From Lycium barbarum (taxonomy: Eukaryota > Streptophyta > Magnoliopsida > Solanales > Solanaceae), in contig NC_083344.1 of the NCBI RefSeq assembly GCF_019175385.1, positions 65,720,782-65,784,781 on the forward strand: DNA of 64,000 bases, written 5' to 3'. The notes beneath the pieces are model-generated. The model was not told where the DNA came from. It ran no database searches and worked only from the letters and a program-made list of their open reading frames with translations. Below, one piece after another: positions 1-12,097 of this stretch. The position numbers and the translations under genes were made by a program. Numbering within the stretch: position 1 is the first letter of the stretch; the number at the start of each line of letters is the position of its first letter.

Positions 1-449
1 CTGTTGTCGGCCTATGATGCCTACTCAGTACGTATTGTTTGTACTGATGCTACCTTTTCGAGGTGTAGAGTTTTGAGACAGGTTCCACTTCCACTTCCCA
101 AGGCTAATTTCTGAGGCCTAGTTTGCGAGTATCTAGGGTGAGCATCGGACGAGTTACTGCTCGGAGACTTTTTTATCCCTGTCTTTATTTCTTCCATTCA
201 AATAGATGTGTGTAGCATTTGAGAGTTGTATTTTCTAGACATTACTTAGTTGCTGTTGTACGAGTCAAAACAGTTCCTTAGGGATTGTATGTATATTCTA
301 CACTTATGATTATTTATGATTCAGGCTTTTGCTTATTCTGTTGTATTTACTTTATTGTGGTTTGAATTGATGATTTTGGGAAAGCGATCGCCTACCGAGA
401 TGGAAAATGGTAGGTGCCCGCGTGACTTGTTGAAACTGGGCCGTGAACA
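1..449 (+). repeat. 3' part of an X-family LTR (first tandem unit)
   Basis: This is the end of an LTR, finishing in CCGTGAACA next to a primer site. It includes the conserved CAGTAC...GTACTG dyad near 26-52. The matching sequence in X's 3' LTR is 36046-36497. The same LTR end recurs at 3252-3700 and 6503-6951. The last of these is the LTR end attached to X's uninterrupted internal region. Confidence 0.85.
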
Positions 450-451
450 GT

Positions 452-463
452 TGCTATCAGAGC
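452..463 (+). promoter_or_regulatory. Primer-binding site, unit 1 (tRNA-iMet type, one mismatch)
   Basis: TGCTATCAGAGC lies two bases after the LTR end CCGTGAACA. It differs at one base from TGGTATCAGAGC, the usual match to the 3' end of initiator Met tRNA used by Ty3-gypsy elements. Identical copies lie at 3703-3714 and 6954-6965. Confidence 0.8.
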
Positions 464-515
464 CCTAGGTTACCAGGTCTATAAGTTATAAGAGCATGTC
501 TAGTAGAGTCTTACG

Positions 516-543
516 GATCGATACAATGAGCTCCGTACCTATC
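516..543 (+). promoter_or_regulatory. Leader hairpin with palindromic loop GAGCTC (X family)
   Basis: The arms GATCGATAC (516-524) and GTACCTATC (535-543) can pair at most positions, counting G-U. They enclose a loop with the palindrome GAGCTC (528-533). It sits about 50 bp after the primer site and is followed by GAGGCTATGGGACATTTAGG, as in the other elements here. It repeats at 3767-3794 and 7018-7045. The stem is weaker than in A, B or W. Confidence 0.5.
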
Positions 544-1869
544 TGCGAGAGGCTATGGGACATTTAGGAAACTTTGAATTCTTTCATTCGTCGTGCTACT
601 TCGTTAAAATTAGTATCTAGTCGATTCCAATTGGTATGTCAATGTCCTTATCTTAATCACCCATAAAATGTGGGAATTTGTCCTTAAAATCCTTACGCGA
701 TTGGTTTTGTTATGACGTGTTGTGGTATGGTATGAGATGTGTCATCCTGATTTGGATACGTGACCAAGTTCATTTTCTAGCTAGAGCTTAAGGTTTTAGT
801 TGTGTGGAAATCGTGGTTAGACTCGTTCGTTGTGGGGGTTTCTTGAAAAATGGGAAAGATAGTACAGAGGGTCAAATGATCTTTGCATTTTCAGTGTTGG
901 GTTGCTCGGAAGAGGAAAAAGGGCATACATGGCTTAACAAAGTTATTCATTAGATGATAGGATTGGTTTTGGGAGAGGTTTCAACTTTGTCAAGGCATTA
1001 TGATGGTATGCGTGGCACGGGTGTACCTATGGCAAGTCAACAATTCATCAGTGGCAAAGTATTAGATGTCGATATGAAGGGCGAGTGTAAGTTCGAAAAG
1101 GGTCAGTGGATTTGGAAAGAGTACAATGACTGCGTGTAATAAAGAAGAGGACTTGGATAGAATAATCTCTGCTATTAGGAAGGGAAAAAATTGGTATCTG
1201 ACATGCTTGTTAGAATAAAGTTGTAATTGGTACGAGAGTAGATTTCATATTCAGCCATGAAAGGTTAAGTTAGGCTTTGACGTGATTTTATGCTAGTGGC
1301 TTGTGGGTCCTTTCAGGAAAGTGGATATCAGTTCTAGATCAGAAAGCAGGACTACTTGTGACAAGTGGAGACTTAAGATGTTGGGCAGTTGTTGTTCGGG
1401 TCTGTCAGCAAAGGGTATGTTCATCAGGTCATCGTGTTTAGAGGCATGATAGGGATATCGTGGAATCAAGGGCTAGTTGGATTGAGAGTTATGTTACGAT
1501 CATGCATGGTAGGATAAACATAAAGGTTCAGTGTTGGGTTGGTATATTTGGTTATGTCGTGGGAAAATAGGAGCCAGTGGTTGATTAATGAAAGGACTAT
1601 AGTGTTGGAAAAGTGTAAAGTTTAGTACTCAAGAAGCTATATGTGTTGCATCTAATATTGGATTAGGGTTAAGAGTTTTGTACCTGTTGTGTAAGTTTCG
1701 GCTAGCTCCTGCTATTGCTGGTGTTGCTACTTGGTTGAGTTGATCAAATGAAAGGGATAATTGCACGGATGGTTAGAGGTATTCTGGTTCGACAATTGGG
1801 ATGTTTGAAGTGATAAATCAATAATGAGCTTTAAACAAATTCAATTTATCGTATTGTTTGGTGCTCGTG

Positions 1870-2916
1870 TGTTACATCTTAACTTTTGCGTACGTTAATG
1901 TTCCGCACTAGCATGAATGCATGAGTCTTGTATATTCTACGAGATAAGCTTAAGTAGATGGGATCTCATAGTTATATAAGCCCTTAAACATGTTTGGAGG
2001 AGGGTATGAAGGTTGGACGTCAAACGAATCGGAAAGAATACGTTTTGTAGGAGAATTGAATTAAGGCCATTCCACGGCCATTTCCACGAACCGTGAATCA
2101 ATTCATGGGTCGTGACAATGGTGTTTGGCCACAGTGGATTTGATGGCAGGTTGGTGGTTCACTGGAACAGTTCCACGGACCATTTCACGGTCCATGAAAC
2201 ATTTCACGGTTGTGAAAATGATCCGTGAAAGTGAGGCGGTGAGAATTATTTTTGTCTTATCATATGATTCCCACGACTTGAGGCTTATTTTCCTCTTTCA
2301 AACAGAACCCTAATGACCCTCTAAACTCAATCAAGCCATCCATAAGCATCCCAAACCATTATAAGAGAAGATCAAGTTTAAAACCTCAACTAGTTCATAA
2401 AAGGTGTTTGGACTTGTTTCCGGTTGAAGTTGTGGTAGCATAACATTGAAGTAAGTTGTGTGGGCTAAGGTTCTTCAAGCAATAAGGTATGTTCCTCATT
2501 TTATCTCTTATGTTGAATTCATTTGGAGGTTTAACAAGTCTTAAAAGTGAAGAGAATCATGGTGGAAAGGTCATACGGTTTTGAGTCTATTTTGAATGTA
2601 ACCTCTTGGATATGTTGTTTTTGATGTTGTTATTGATGTTTTGGAGTAGTATGGAAGTATATAATGCAGGGAAAACACTGTCCGAATTCTGTTAAGTCAC
2701 CTACTAGTTTAACTTGACTTTTTAAGTGTTTGAATAACTTAACCTTAGTATATATATTGGTTTGATTTACGATATTGAATGCTTTATTCCATTTTATGGA
2801 AATCATTTATGATGGCCTAAATGGCCAAAAAACAAGGTTAATAATAAGATGTTTAAGTATGCTTGATTAAGTGGGGCATAGGGTGCCCATCGCAGCCTAG
2901 GGTTTGGATCATGACA
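1870..2916 (+). mobile_element. Solo LTR N, copy 1
   Basis: A 1,047-bp LTR runs from TGTTACATC to CATGACA and is flanked by a perfect 5-bp duplication TCGTG (1865-1869 and 2917-2921). A TATA-like TATAAG lies at 2360. Before it comes a segment rich in inverted repeats of a CCACGG/CCGTGG type (about 2070-2230). A possible 5' splice site (AAG/GTATG) lies near 2487. There is no internal region, so this is a solo LTR left by LTR-LTR recombination. It was in place before the host segment was tandemly duplicated, because each full unit carries it. The related LTR at 35698-35712 shows the site without it. Confidence 0.93.
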
Positions 2917-5120
2917 TCGTGAACATTGACTTCCTAGTTGGTTATTGATTTGAGATCGTCGTGTGCCTGATTAATATATATTTGGAAATTGATGGATTCG
3001 AGGAGTGAAGACTTTCTCATAGGTTGAGACTTGAGGTTACGGAGTAACATTGTTAGTTGTACTAGTGTTTATGGTTATTCTGAGGGATCTTTGAAAACAT
3101 GGCAAGACTTGTGTTTAGATGCTTCACCATAGGCCATGATTCAGCTATTTATCCTTATGTACTTGAGTTGTTATTCTTGGACTGTGTGGTTTGTATACCT
3201 GATTGTGAGCATGTCTATTCTTTAGTCTCTTTCTTTATATATTTTAACTAACTGTTGTCGGCCTATGATGCCTACTCAGTACGTATTGTTTGTACTGATG
3301 CTACCTTTTCGAGGTGTAGAGTTTTGAGACAGGTTCCACTTCCACTTCCCAAGGCTAATTTCTGAGGCCTAGTTTGCGAGTATCTAGGGTGAGCATCGGA
3401 CGAGTTACTGCTCGGAGACTTTTTTATCCCTGTCTTTATTTCTTCCATTCAAATAGATGTGTGTAGCATTTGAGAGTTGTATTTTCTAGACATTACTTAG
3501 TTGCTGTTGTACGAGTCAAACCAGTTCCTTAGGGATTGTATGTATATTCTACACTTATGATTATTTATGATTCAGGCTTTTGCTTATTCTGTTGTATTTA
3601 CTTTATTGTGGTTTGAATTGATGATTTTGGGAAAGCGATCGCCTACCGAGATGGAAAATGGTAGGTGCCCGCGTGACTTGTTGAAACTGGGCCGTGAACA
3701 GTTGCTATCAGAGCCCTAGGTTACCAGGTCTATAAGTTATAAGAGCATGTCTAGTAGAGTCTTACGGATCGATACAATGAGCTCCGTACCTATCTGCGAG
3801 AGGCTATGGGACATTTAGGAAACTTTGAATTCTTTCATTCGTCGTGCTACTTCGTTAAAATTAGTATCTAGTCGATTCCAATTGGTATGTCAATGTCCTT
3901 ATCTTAATCACCCATAAAATGTGGGAATTTGTCCTTAAAATCCTTACGCGATTGGTTTTGTTATGACGTGTTGTGGTATGGTATGAGATGTGTCATCCTG
4001 ATTTGGATACGTGACCAAGTTCATTTTCTAGCTAGAGCTTAAGGTTTTAGTTGTGTGGAAATCGTGGTTAGACTCGTTCGTTGTGGGGGTTTCTTGAAAA
4101 ATGGGAAAGATAGTACAGAGGGTCAAATGATCTTTGCATTTTCAGTGTTGGGTTGCTCGGAAGAGGAAAAAGGGCATACATGGCTTAACAAAGTTATTCA
4201 TTAGATGATAGGATTGGTTTTGGGAGAGGTTTCAACTTTGTCAAGGCATTATGATGGTATGCGTGGCACGGGTGTACCTATGGCAAGTCAACAATTCATC
4301 AGTGGCAAAGTATTAGATGTCGATATGAAGGGCGAGTGTAAGTTCGGAAAGGGTCAGTGGATTTGGAAAGAGTACAATGACTGCGTGTAATAAAGAAGAG
4401 GACTTGGATAGAATAATCTCTGCTATTAGGAAGGGAAAAAATTGGTATCTGACATGCTTGTTAGAATAAAGTTGTAATTGGTACGAGAGTAGATTTCATA
4501 TTCAGCCATGAAAGGTTAAGTTAGGCTTTGACGTGATTTTATGCTAGTGGCTTGTGGGTCCTTTCAGGAAAGTGGATATCAGTTCTAGATCAGAAAGCAG
4601 GACTACTTGTGACAAGTGGAGACTTAAGATGTTGGGCAGTTGTTGTTCGGGTCTGTCAGCAAAGGGTATGTTCATCAGGTCATCGTGTTTAGAGGCATGA
4701 TAGGGATATCGTGGAATCAAGGGCTAGTTGGATTGAGAGTTATGTTACGATCATGCATGGTAGGATAAACATAAAGGTTCAGTGTTGGGTTGGTATATTT
4801 GGTTATGTCGTGGGAAAATAGGAGCCAGTGGTTGATTAATGAAAGGACTATAGTGTTGGAAAAGTGTAAAGTTTAGTACTCAAGAAGCTATATGTGTTGC
4901 ATCTAATATTGGATTAGGGTTAAGAGTTTTGTACCTGTTGTGTAAGTTTCGGCTAGCTCCTGCTATTGCTGGTGTTGCTACTTGGTTGAGTTGATCAAAT
5001 GAAAGGGATAATTGCACGGATGGTTAGAGGTATTCTGGTTCGACAATTGGGATGTTTGAAGTGATAAATCAATAATGAGCTTTAAACAAATTCAATTTAT
5101 CGTATTGTTTGGTGCTCGTG

Positions 5121-6167
5121 TGTTACATCTTAACTTTTGCGTACGTTAATGTTCCGCACTAGCATGAATGCATGAGTCTTGTATATTCTACGAGATAAGC
5201 TTAAGTAGATGGGATCTCATAGTTATATAAGCCCTTAAACATGTTTGGAGGAGGGTATGAAGGTTGGACGTCAAACGAATCGGAAAGAATACGTTTTGTA
5301 GGAGAATTGAATTAAGGCCATTCCATGGCCATTTCCACGAACCGTGAATCAATTCATGGGTCGTGACAATGGTGTTTGGCCACAATGGATTTGATGGCAG
5401 GTTGGTGGTTCACTGGAACAGTTCCACGGACCATTTCACGGTCCATGAAACATTTCACGGTTGTGAAAATGATCCGTGAAAGTGAGGCGGTGAGAATTAT
5501 TTTTGTCTTATCATATGATTCCCACGACTTGAGGCTTATTTTCCTCTTTCAAACAGAACCCTAATGACCCTCTAAACTCAATCAAGCCATCCATAAGCAT
5601 CCCAAACCATTATAAGAGAAGATCAAGTTTAAAACCTCAACTAGTTCATAGAAGGTGTTTGGACTTGTTTCCGGTTGAAGTTGTGGTAGCATAACATTGA
5701 AGTAAGTTGTGTGGGCTAAGGTTCTTCAAGCAATAAGGTATGTTCCTCATTTTATCTCTTATGTTGAATTCATTTGGAGGTTTAACAAGTCTTAAAAGTG
5801 AAGAGAATCATGGTGGAAAGGTCATACGGTTTTGAGTCTATTTTGAATGTAACCTCTTGGATATGTTGTTTTTGATGTTGTTATTGATGTTTTGGAGTAG
5901 TATGGAAGTATATAATGCAGGGAAAACACTGTCCGAATTCTGTTAAGTCACCTACTAGTTTAACTTGACTTTTTAAGTGTTTGAATAACTTAACCTTAGT
6001 ATATATATTGGTTTGATTTACGATATTGAATGCTTTATTCCATTTTATGGAAATCATTTATGATGGCCTAAATGGCCAAAAAACAAGGTTAATAATAAGA
6101 TGTTTAAGTATGCTTGATTAAGTGGGGCATAGGGTGCCCATCGCAGCCTAGGGTTTGGATCATGACA
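5121..6167 (+). mobile_element. Solo LTR N, copy 2 (in tandem unit 2)
   Basis: This is the same solo LTR as at 1870-2916, displaced by exactly 3,251 bp, with the same TCGTG flanks (5116-5120 and 6168-6172). It arose by duplication of the whole unit and not by a second insertion. Substitutions relative to copy 1 are few, for example in the inverted-repeat segment near 5333 and 5386. Confidence 0.93.
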
Positions 6168-8346
6168 TCGTGAACATTGACTTCCTAGTTGGTTATTGAT
6201 TTGAGATCGTCGTGTGCCTGATTAATATATATTTGGAAATTGATGGATTCGAGGAGTGAAGACTTTCTCATAGGTTGAGACTTGAGGTTACGGAGTAACA
6301 TTGTTAGTTGTACTAGTGTTTATGGTTATTCTGAGGGATCTTTGAAAACATGGCAAGACTTGTGTTTAGATGCTTCACCATAGGCCATGATTCGGCTATT
6401 TATCCTTATGTACTTGAGTTGTTATTCTTGGACTGTGTGGTTTGTATACCTGATTGTGAGCATGTCTATTCTTTAGTCTCTTTCTTTATATATTTTAACT
6501 AACTGTTGTCGGCCTATGATGCCTACTCAGTACGTATTGTTTGTACTGATGCTACCTTTTCGAGGTGTAGAGTTTTGAGACAGGTTCCACTTCCACTTCC
6601 CAAGGCTAATTTCTGAGGCCTAGTTTGCGAGTATCTAGGGTGAGCATCGGACGAGTTACTGCTCGGAGACTTTTTTATCCCTGTCTTTATTTCTTCCATT
6701 CAAATAGATGTGTGTAGCATTTGAGAGTTGTATTTTCTAGACATTACTTAGTTGCTGTTGTACGAGTCAAACCAGTTCCTTAGGGATTGTATTTATATTC
6801 TACACTTATGATTATTTATGATTCAGGCTTTTGCTTATTCTGTTGTATTTACTTTATTGTGGTTTGAATTGATGATTTTGGGAAAGCGATCGCCTACCGA
6901 GATGGAAAATGGTAGGTGCCCGCGTGACTTGTTGAAACTTGGCCGTGAACAGTTGCTATCAGAGCCCTAGGTTACCAGGTCTATAAGTTATAAGAGCATG
7001 TCTAGTAGAGTCTTACGGATCGATACAATGAGCTCCGTACCTATCTGCGAGAGGCTATAAGACATTTAGGAAACTTTGAATTCTTTCATTCGTCGTGCTA
7101 CTTCGTTAAAATTAGTATCTAGTCGATTCCAATTGGTATGTCAATGTCCTTATCTTAATCACCCACAAAATGTGGGAATTTGTCCTTAAAATCCTTACGC
7201 GATTGGTTTTGTTATGACGTGTTGTGGTATGGTATGAGATGTGTCATCCTGATTTGGATACGTGACCAAGTTCATTTTCTAGCTAGAGCTTAAGGTTTTA
7301 GTTGTGTGGAAATCGTGGTTAGACTCGTTCGTTGTGGGGGTTTCTTGAAAAATGGGAAAGATAGTACAGAGGGTCAAATAATCTTTGCATTTTCAGTGTT
7401 GGGTTGCTCGGAAGAGGAAAAAGGGCATACATGGCTTAACAAAGTTATTCATTAGATGATAGGATTGGTTTTGGGAGAGGTTTCAACTTTGTCAAGGCAT
7501 TATGATGGTGTGCGTGGCACGGGTGTACCTATGGCAAGTCAACAATTCATCAGTGGCAAAGTATTAGATGTCGATATGAAGGGCGAGTGTAAGTTCGGAA
7601 AGGGTCAGTGGATTTGGAAAGAGTACAATGACTGCGTGTAATAAAGAAGAGGACTTGGATAGAATAATCTCTGCTATTAGGAAGGGAAAAAATTGGTATC
7701 TGACATGCTTGTTAGAATAAAGTTGTAATTGGTACGAGAGTAGATTTCATATTCAGCCATGAAAGGTTAAGTTAGGCTTTGACGTGATTTTATGCTAGTG
7801 GCTTGTGGGTCCTTTCAGGAAAGTGGATATCAGTTCTAGATCAGAAAGCAGGACTACTTGTGACAAGTGGAGACTTAAGATGTTGGGCAGTTGTTGTTCG
7901 GGTCTGTCAGCAAAGGGTATGTTCATCAGGTCATCGTGTTTAGAGGCATGATAGGGATATCGTGGAATCAAGGGCTAGTTGGATTGAGAGTTATGTTACG
8001 ATCATGCATGGTAGGATAAACATAAAGGTTCAGTGTTGGGTTGGTATATTTGGTTATGTCGTGGGCAAATAGGAGCCAGTGGTTGATTAATGAAAGGACT
8101 ATAGTGTTGGAAAAGTGTAAAGTTTAGTACTCAAGAAGCTATATGTGTTGCATCTAATATTGGATTAGGGTTAAGAGTTTTGTACCTGTTGTGTAAGTTT
8201 CGGCTAGCTCCTGCTATTGCTGGTGTTGCTACTTGGTTGAGTTGATCAAATGAAAGGGATAATTGCACGGATGGTTAGAGGTATTCTGGTTCGACAATTG
8301 GGATGTTTGAAGTGATAAATCAATAATGAGCTTTAAACAAATTCAA

Positions 8347-10405
8347 GTTATAGAGGACATGCAGAATTTGAGTTAAAGGAATTTGAGCAAAAGCACCTTG
8401 GTGGAGATACGTGGGGACATTAGTAGAACTGTGTGTGTGTTACGCTAGATTTGGAAACTATTCAGTTTTAGAGTTGAGTGAGTTAAGGGAACGCTAGTGT
8501 GTAGAGTGCGTGGCCTAATACTATCTCCATGAATAACTCGGCTAGTTTGCAAGGCTTATGATTGATTATATGGTATTCTACTGAGTGGGTTCGAGAAATG
8601 GTTGTGGTGATGATGATTGTGATTTGATTGGAATTGGGAAATTGAGGAATAAGAAAGGTATAGTTGATCGAGAATCGGTAAGAATGAGGTACGTCTTCAA
8701 AATTACTTGGTTTATAGAGAATGTGGTGTTGTTTTCTTGCATAATTGAGGTAGGGGATGATCGTTGAGTAAGCTTAAGAAAGAAGTCTATAGAAAAGGAC
8801 TAAGTGATATGCCGAAGTTCCGTGAGGTTTCAGTGATCAGCCACTACTGAGAAAAGAATTTTAGGTAACTGACATGTTAAGGTTTATAGGATGGGGCTTG
8901 TGTGGTACACCGTTGGATAGTTTCGTAACACTCTATAGTGGATGAGTTAGTATGGTTTTAAGAGAAAAGATTTATGAGCATTCCTATTATGTGACGGCTA
9001 GAGTTATATTCTCGAGATGGGACCGTATTCATGGTAAGTATTTTATGTTACGAGTAATATTGTCTGGATATCTTAGGTAAATACTTTTGGATATTAAGAA
9101 CTCAAAAATAGTTTTGCTAGTTTTGGGCAAGAGGTTATGAGATTTGATTCTTTCAAAAATGTCATAGGCATATCGAGGTATTATAATGGGAGGTTCGATG
9201 GTTAAAGGGTTATTATATTAGGCTACAGGTTTTTTGCGTTAGAATATTTAGGGTTGTATCTGATTTGCGCATCGGGTAAAGGTCGAGAGAAGTGAAGGTT
9301 GCAAACATAAGATATGATTCTTCCGTACCCAGTTGACAGCTTGGATATGATTCAGCTTTTGGAGTAGAGAGTGATAGACATGATTTATTATACGTGAGGA
9401 GTAGATTACAATTGGTTGCCACAGAGGTGTGGTAGGACTGTGATTGGTTTCGAAAAGTCGGAGTCAATTTAAGTGGCTATTGGTAGTATTTAGGGTTAAT
9501 GCATTCAATTCGGGATAGGAGTGTTTGATTAGATGTTGATGGACTATGGTTATGTTCCCAGAGAGACTTATGGGTTTCCAATAAATTACCTTCACGGATT
9601 CGATGAGTTTCAGTTCAGATTTGAGGTATGACAGGTCTACCTAGCTTTATCAGGGTTTGCGAGTGGAATTGACTGCATTTTACCGGGAGCAGCTATTCGG
9701 ACAGATATAATAGTTTTGTCGATACTTGTTAATGATTTGAGGAGGTACTATGGTTGCGAGAGTTCTTTAGAGTGATCAGATGGTTTCCTAGGGACTTGGC
9801 TAGGCAAGGGATTCAGTGTTATGCATACTTATTGTGATTTGAAGGTTTAAAAAGACCCAGCACTAGCGAAGTCGGCTATGAGTAAGATCAGTTTGATGGA
9901 ATTGCATAGATTTTCTTTGATAAAGCAAGAATTATTTTCTTGAAAGAGTAAGCCATGGCTTCGGGCTTGTGTTTATGTGTTTTTAAGAAATCGTGGTGCA
10001 AGGAATGACTTTAGAGGGGTGGAAGAAAGGTTAGCAGGATCAGAGTATTTTACCGATTCAAAGTAAGCTATGATTGTGCCTATATCTAAAAGTTCGTGTT
10101 GTTTTGAGAGATGTTTGTGGGAGCTATTGATCGAGTTTAGAGGTATGGTTATATCAGAGAATTCCAGCAAAGCAGTTCTTTATTTTGGGGATCAGTTGTG
10201 AGAGCATTTCGAGTATAGGAATATGGAAATTGGGTCTTTTAGTTAAGTTAGGAAGGTTGACTGATAAGGTGAGAGGGCAGTGTTTGTGGCGCACTTCGTG
10301 CCGTAAAGCCTTTCGTGTTGTTATGATAATGATACCTTGGCTACCGTCAGCTTTCTGACTCTCTTTCTTCGTTCGAGGACGAACGGTTGTTTAATTGGTA
10401 TCTGA
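8347..10405 (+). mobile_element. Non-coding internal region of element X, ending in a weak polypurine tract
   Basis: This is the sequence between the tandem array and X's 3' LTR. I see no gag, protease, reverse transcriptase, RNase H or integrase motif in any frame, and the longest open frames are under 90 codons. The last 60 bp hold the CGAGGACGAACG block that usually precedes the polypurine tract in these elements. The tract itself (about 10391-10405) is poor in purines and probably decayed. Counted from the primer site at 6954, the internal region is about 3.45 kb. X is therefore a large non-autonomous derivative that would need enzymes from another element. Confidence 0.7.
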
Positions 10406-12031
10406 TGTAACGACCCGTTTGGTCATTATAGTGCATTTGCCCTTGTTGATGCTTTTCTGAGGCCATCGGGTGGGTTTGGTGTGACTAATGGTATTTTGAG
10501 CCTTTAAGTAAGGTAGGCTTGACACATAGTTGACGTTTCTGAAAACAAACTTTTTTCGGAATTTCATCGATTCCGAGAGCTCCAGATGACTGTGTGCGAC
10601 GTATTAGTATGTTCAGTTCGGCTCCCAATGCACTTCGGAGTGTTTTGGGACTTGGGTTGGAAATTTGGATTTACGCCATTGAGGGTTGACTTGGTTAAAT
10701 AGACCTCCGGTGGGAATTCTGAGCCCACGGATGAGTTCGTAGCACGTTTTTATGGGTGTTTGCATGTTTGCTTTATATCTGTGGGGCCTCGAGTGGTAGT
10801 CGAATTTCGGGTTGAAACTTATCGAAAATCAGGAAATTTTGGAGTCTAGTGTCCACTTCAGGGGCACCAGATTCGCGACAGCGATGCACGGGGCGGTTGT
10901 AGCGAGCTTTGTGAGGTTTTAACGAGTCGCCACAGTGGACGACCATCCGCTGTGGCGCACTCGAGATAGGGAAGTGGTAGCTGCTATAGCGGCTGAGTGT
11001 GTTCATGGTTGGCCGCCATAGCAGGCTTTTATCCGCCGTAGCGAGCTTGCTGTAGCGGACAGGGTACCGCTGCAGCGGATGATGGGACAAGATTATTATT
11101 TAAATTCCTAGTTGAAATCTTTCATTTCCTATCACCTCATTTATTATTTGCAAGGCACTTTCTTGTTCGGTTTTCTAGTAGGTAAGTTCTCCAACCTATA
11201 TTTCATCCTTTTTCCTTTTCTTAAGCATGAATCCATGATAGAAAATTCATAGAACTTAAGGTAGAAGATGGGTTTTGATGATAATTTCTTGAAATATGTT
11301 CTAGACTTCCTAAATGGAATTAGTGATGATATTGGTTAGTTAGAATTTGATGACTTCATTGTTGATAAGCTTAAATCTTCCATTGTTAGAGATTAATATG
11401 AGGATTGAAAAGTTAGGGTTCATACCCAAATTAGGGGTTTAACTTTAATTTTGAAATTGGCTTCATCTTGAGTTAATCTATCAATTGAATAGTGGGTTTT
11501 GATCATCTATAGCATGAATTTCCTATTCCACCTTCAAGTTACCCATTTTACCCTTGTGGGTCTATTTCCCCATTTTTCATCGTTAGAATTAAACCTAAAT
11601 TAGAAGTATAACAATATGGTTATTGTTTTGCTTGAATTCTAATGTAGAATTCGAATATGGTAAGACTTTGAGTATTTGGAGGCGTAAAGAAAGGGCAAGG
11701 CTAAGGTTTTGTCGTTCGTGGCTCCTGTTCGGCATTCCCGGTAGGTTATGGCTTACCTTATGGTTAGACTTTAGTTAGTAAAGCATATGTAGAGTTAGTG
11801 ATTGTTGGAGAAAGCATGTACGCCTTCGGGTATAGAGTCGGGATGGAATACTTAGGTTGGTATTATCGTTGACTATGGCTTGTCGCCTTGATGTATTATA
11901 TTGAGTTGTTGCGTTGTTTTGACTTATTGGTTGGTAGCCACGTGTGTGATTCCAAACTTGTTGCTTAGGGATTTACCTTCTTATTTGGAGATCATATTTT
12001 ATCTTGTGCTGATGTTGTTAGGAAGGAAAAG
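10406..12031 (+). repeat. 3' LTR of X, first part
   Basis: The LTR starts TGTAACGACCC directly after the polypurine region. At 10850-11090 is a dense cluster of short GC-rich inverted and direct repeats built on GTAGCG, GCTGTGGCG and CCGCTGCAGCGG. A TATTTAAAT-like TATA element follows near 11095, so the cluster is in promoter-proximal position. A possible 5' splice site (AG/GTAAGTT) lies near 11182. The LTR is interrupted at 12031 by solo LTR S and resumes at 35091; the joined length is about 3.03 kb. The start resembles that of Z's LTR at 41361, so the two are related families. Confidence 0.88.
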
Positions 12032-12097
12032 TGTTACACCTCAGAAAATTTTTCGTTGGTACGCAAGCGAATGAACTAGTACGGAGTACGAGTATAC
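12032..12097 (+). mobile_element. Solo LTR S, first 66 bp
   Basis: TGTTACACCTC begins here inside X's LTR. After 66 bp it is cut by the insertion of A, whose duplication TATAC covers 12093-12097. It continues at 32755. Confidence 0.8.

Larger units (their letters stand above)
1..8346 (+). repeat. 3,251-bp tandem repeat built from LTR element X
   Basis: The same sequence starts at 1, 3252 and 6503, so the period is exactly 3,251 bp with no indel between copies 1 and 2. By eye I count about six substitutions between those copies and about eight between copy 2 and the 1.84-kb third copy. Each unit holds the 3' part of X's LTR, a primer site, and about 1.39 kb of X's leader and internal region. 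It then jumps back into the LTR near 1845 and 5096. The third copy reads through the equivalent point (8347) into X's original internal sequence, so this is a tandem duplication inside one element. The joint shares TTAT with the normal sequence. The array is cut by the left edge of the window, so its true copy number is unknown. Short repeated ORFs within it (for example 954-1139) look like chance. Confidence 0.95.

Noticed and set aside
954..1139. A 61-codon ORF repeated at 954, 4205 and 7456
   Set aside because: It recurs only because the 3,251-bp unit is repeated. It lies in retrotransposon leader sequence, has no recognisable domain, and its few differences between copies are not biased toward silent sites.
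10773..11090. 105-codon minus-strand ORF with Arg/His/Pro content
   Set aside because: It overlaps the GC-rich inverted-repeat module of X's LTR. The composition reflects the repeats and not a protein family.
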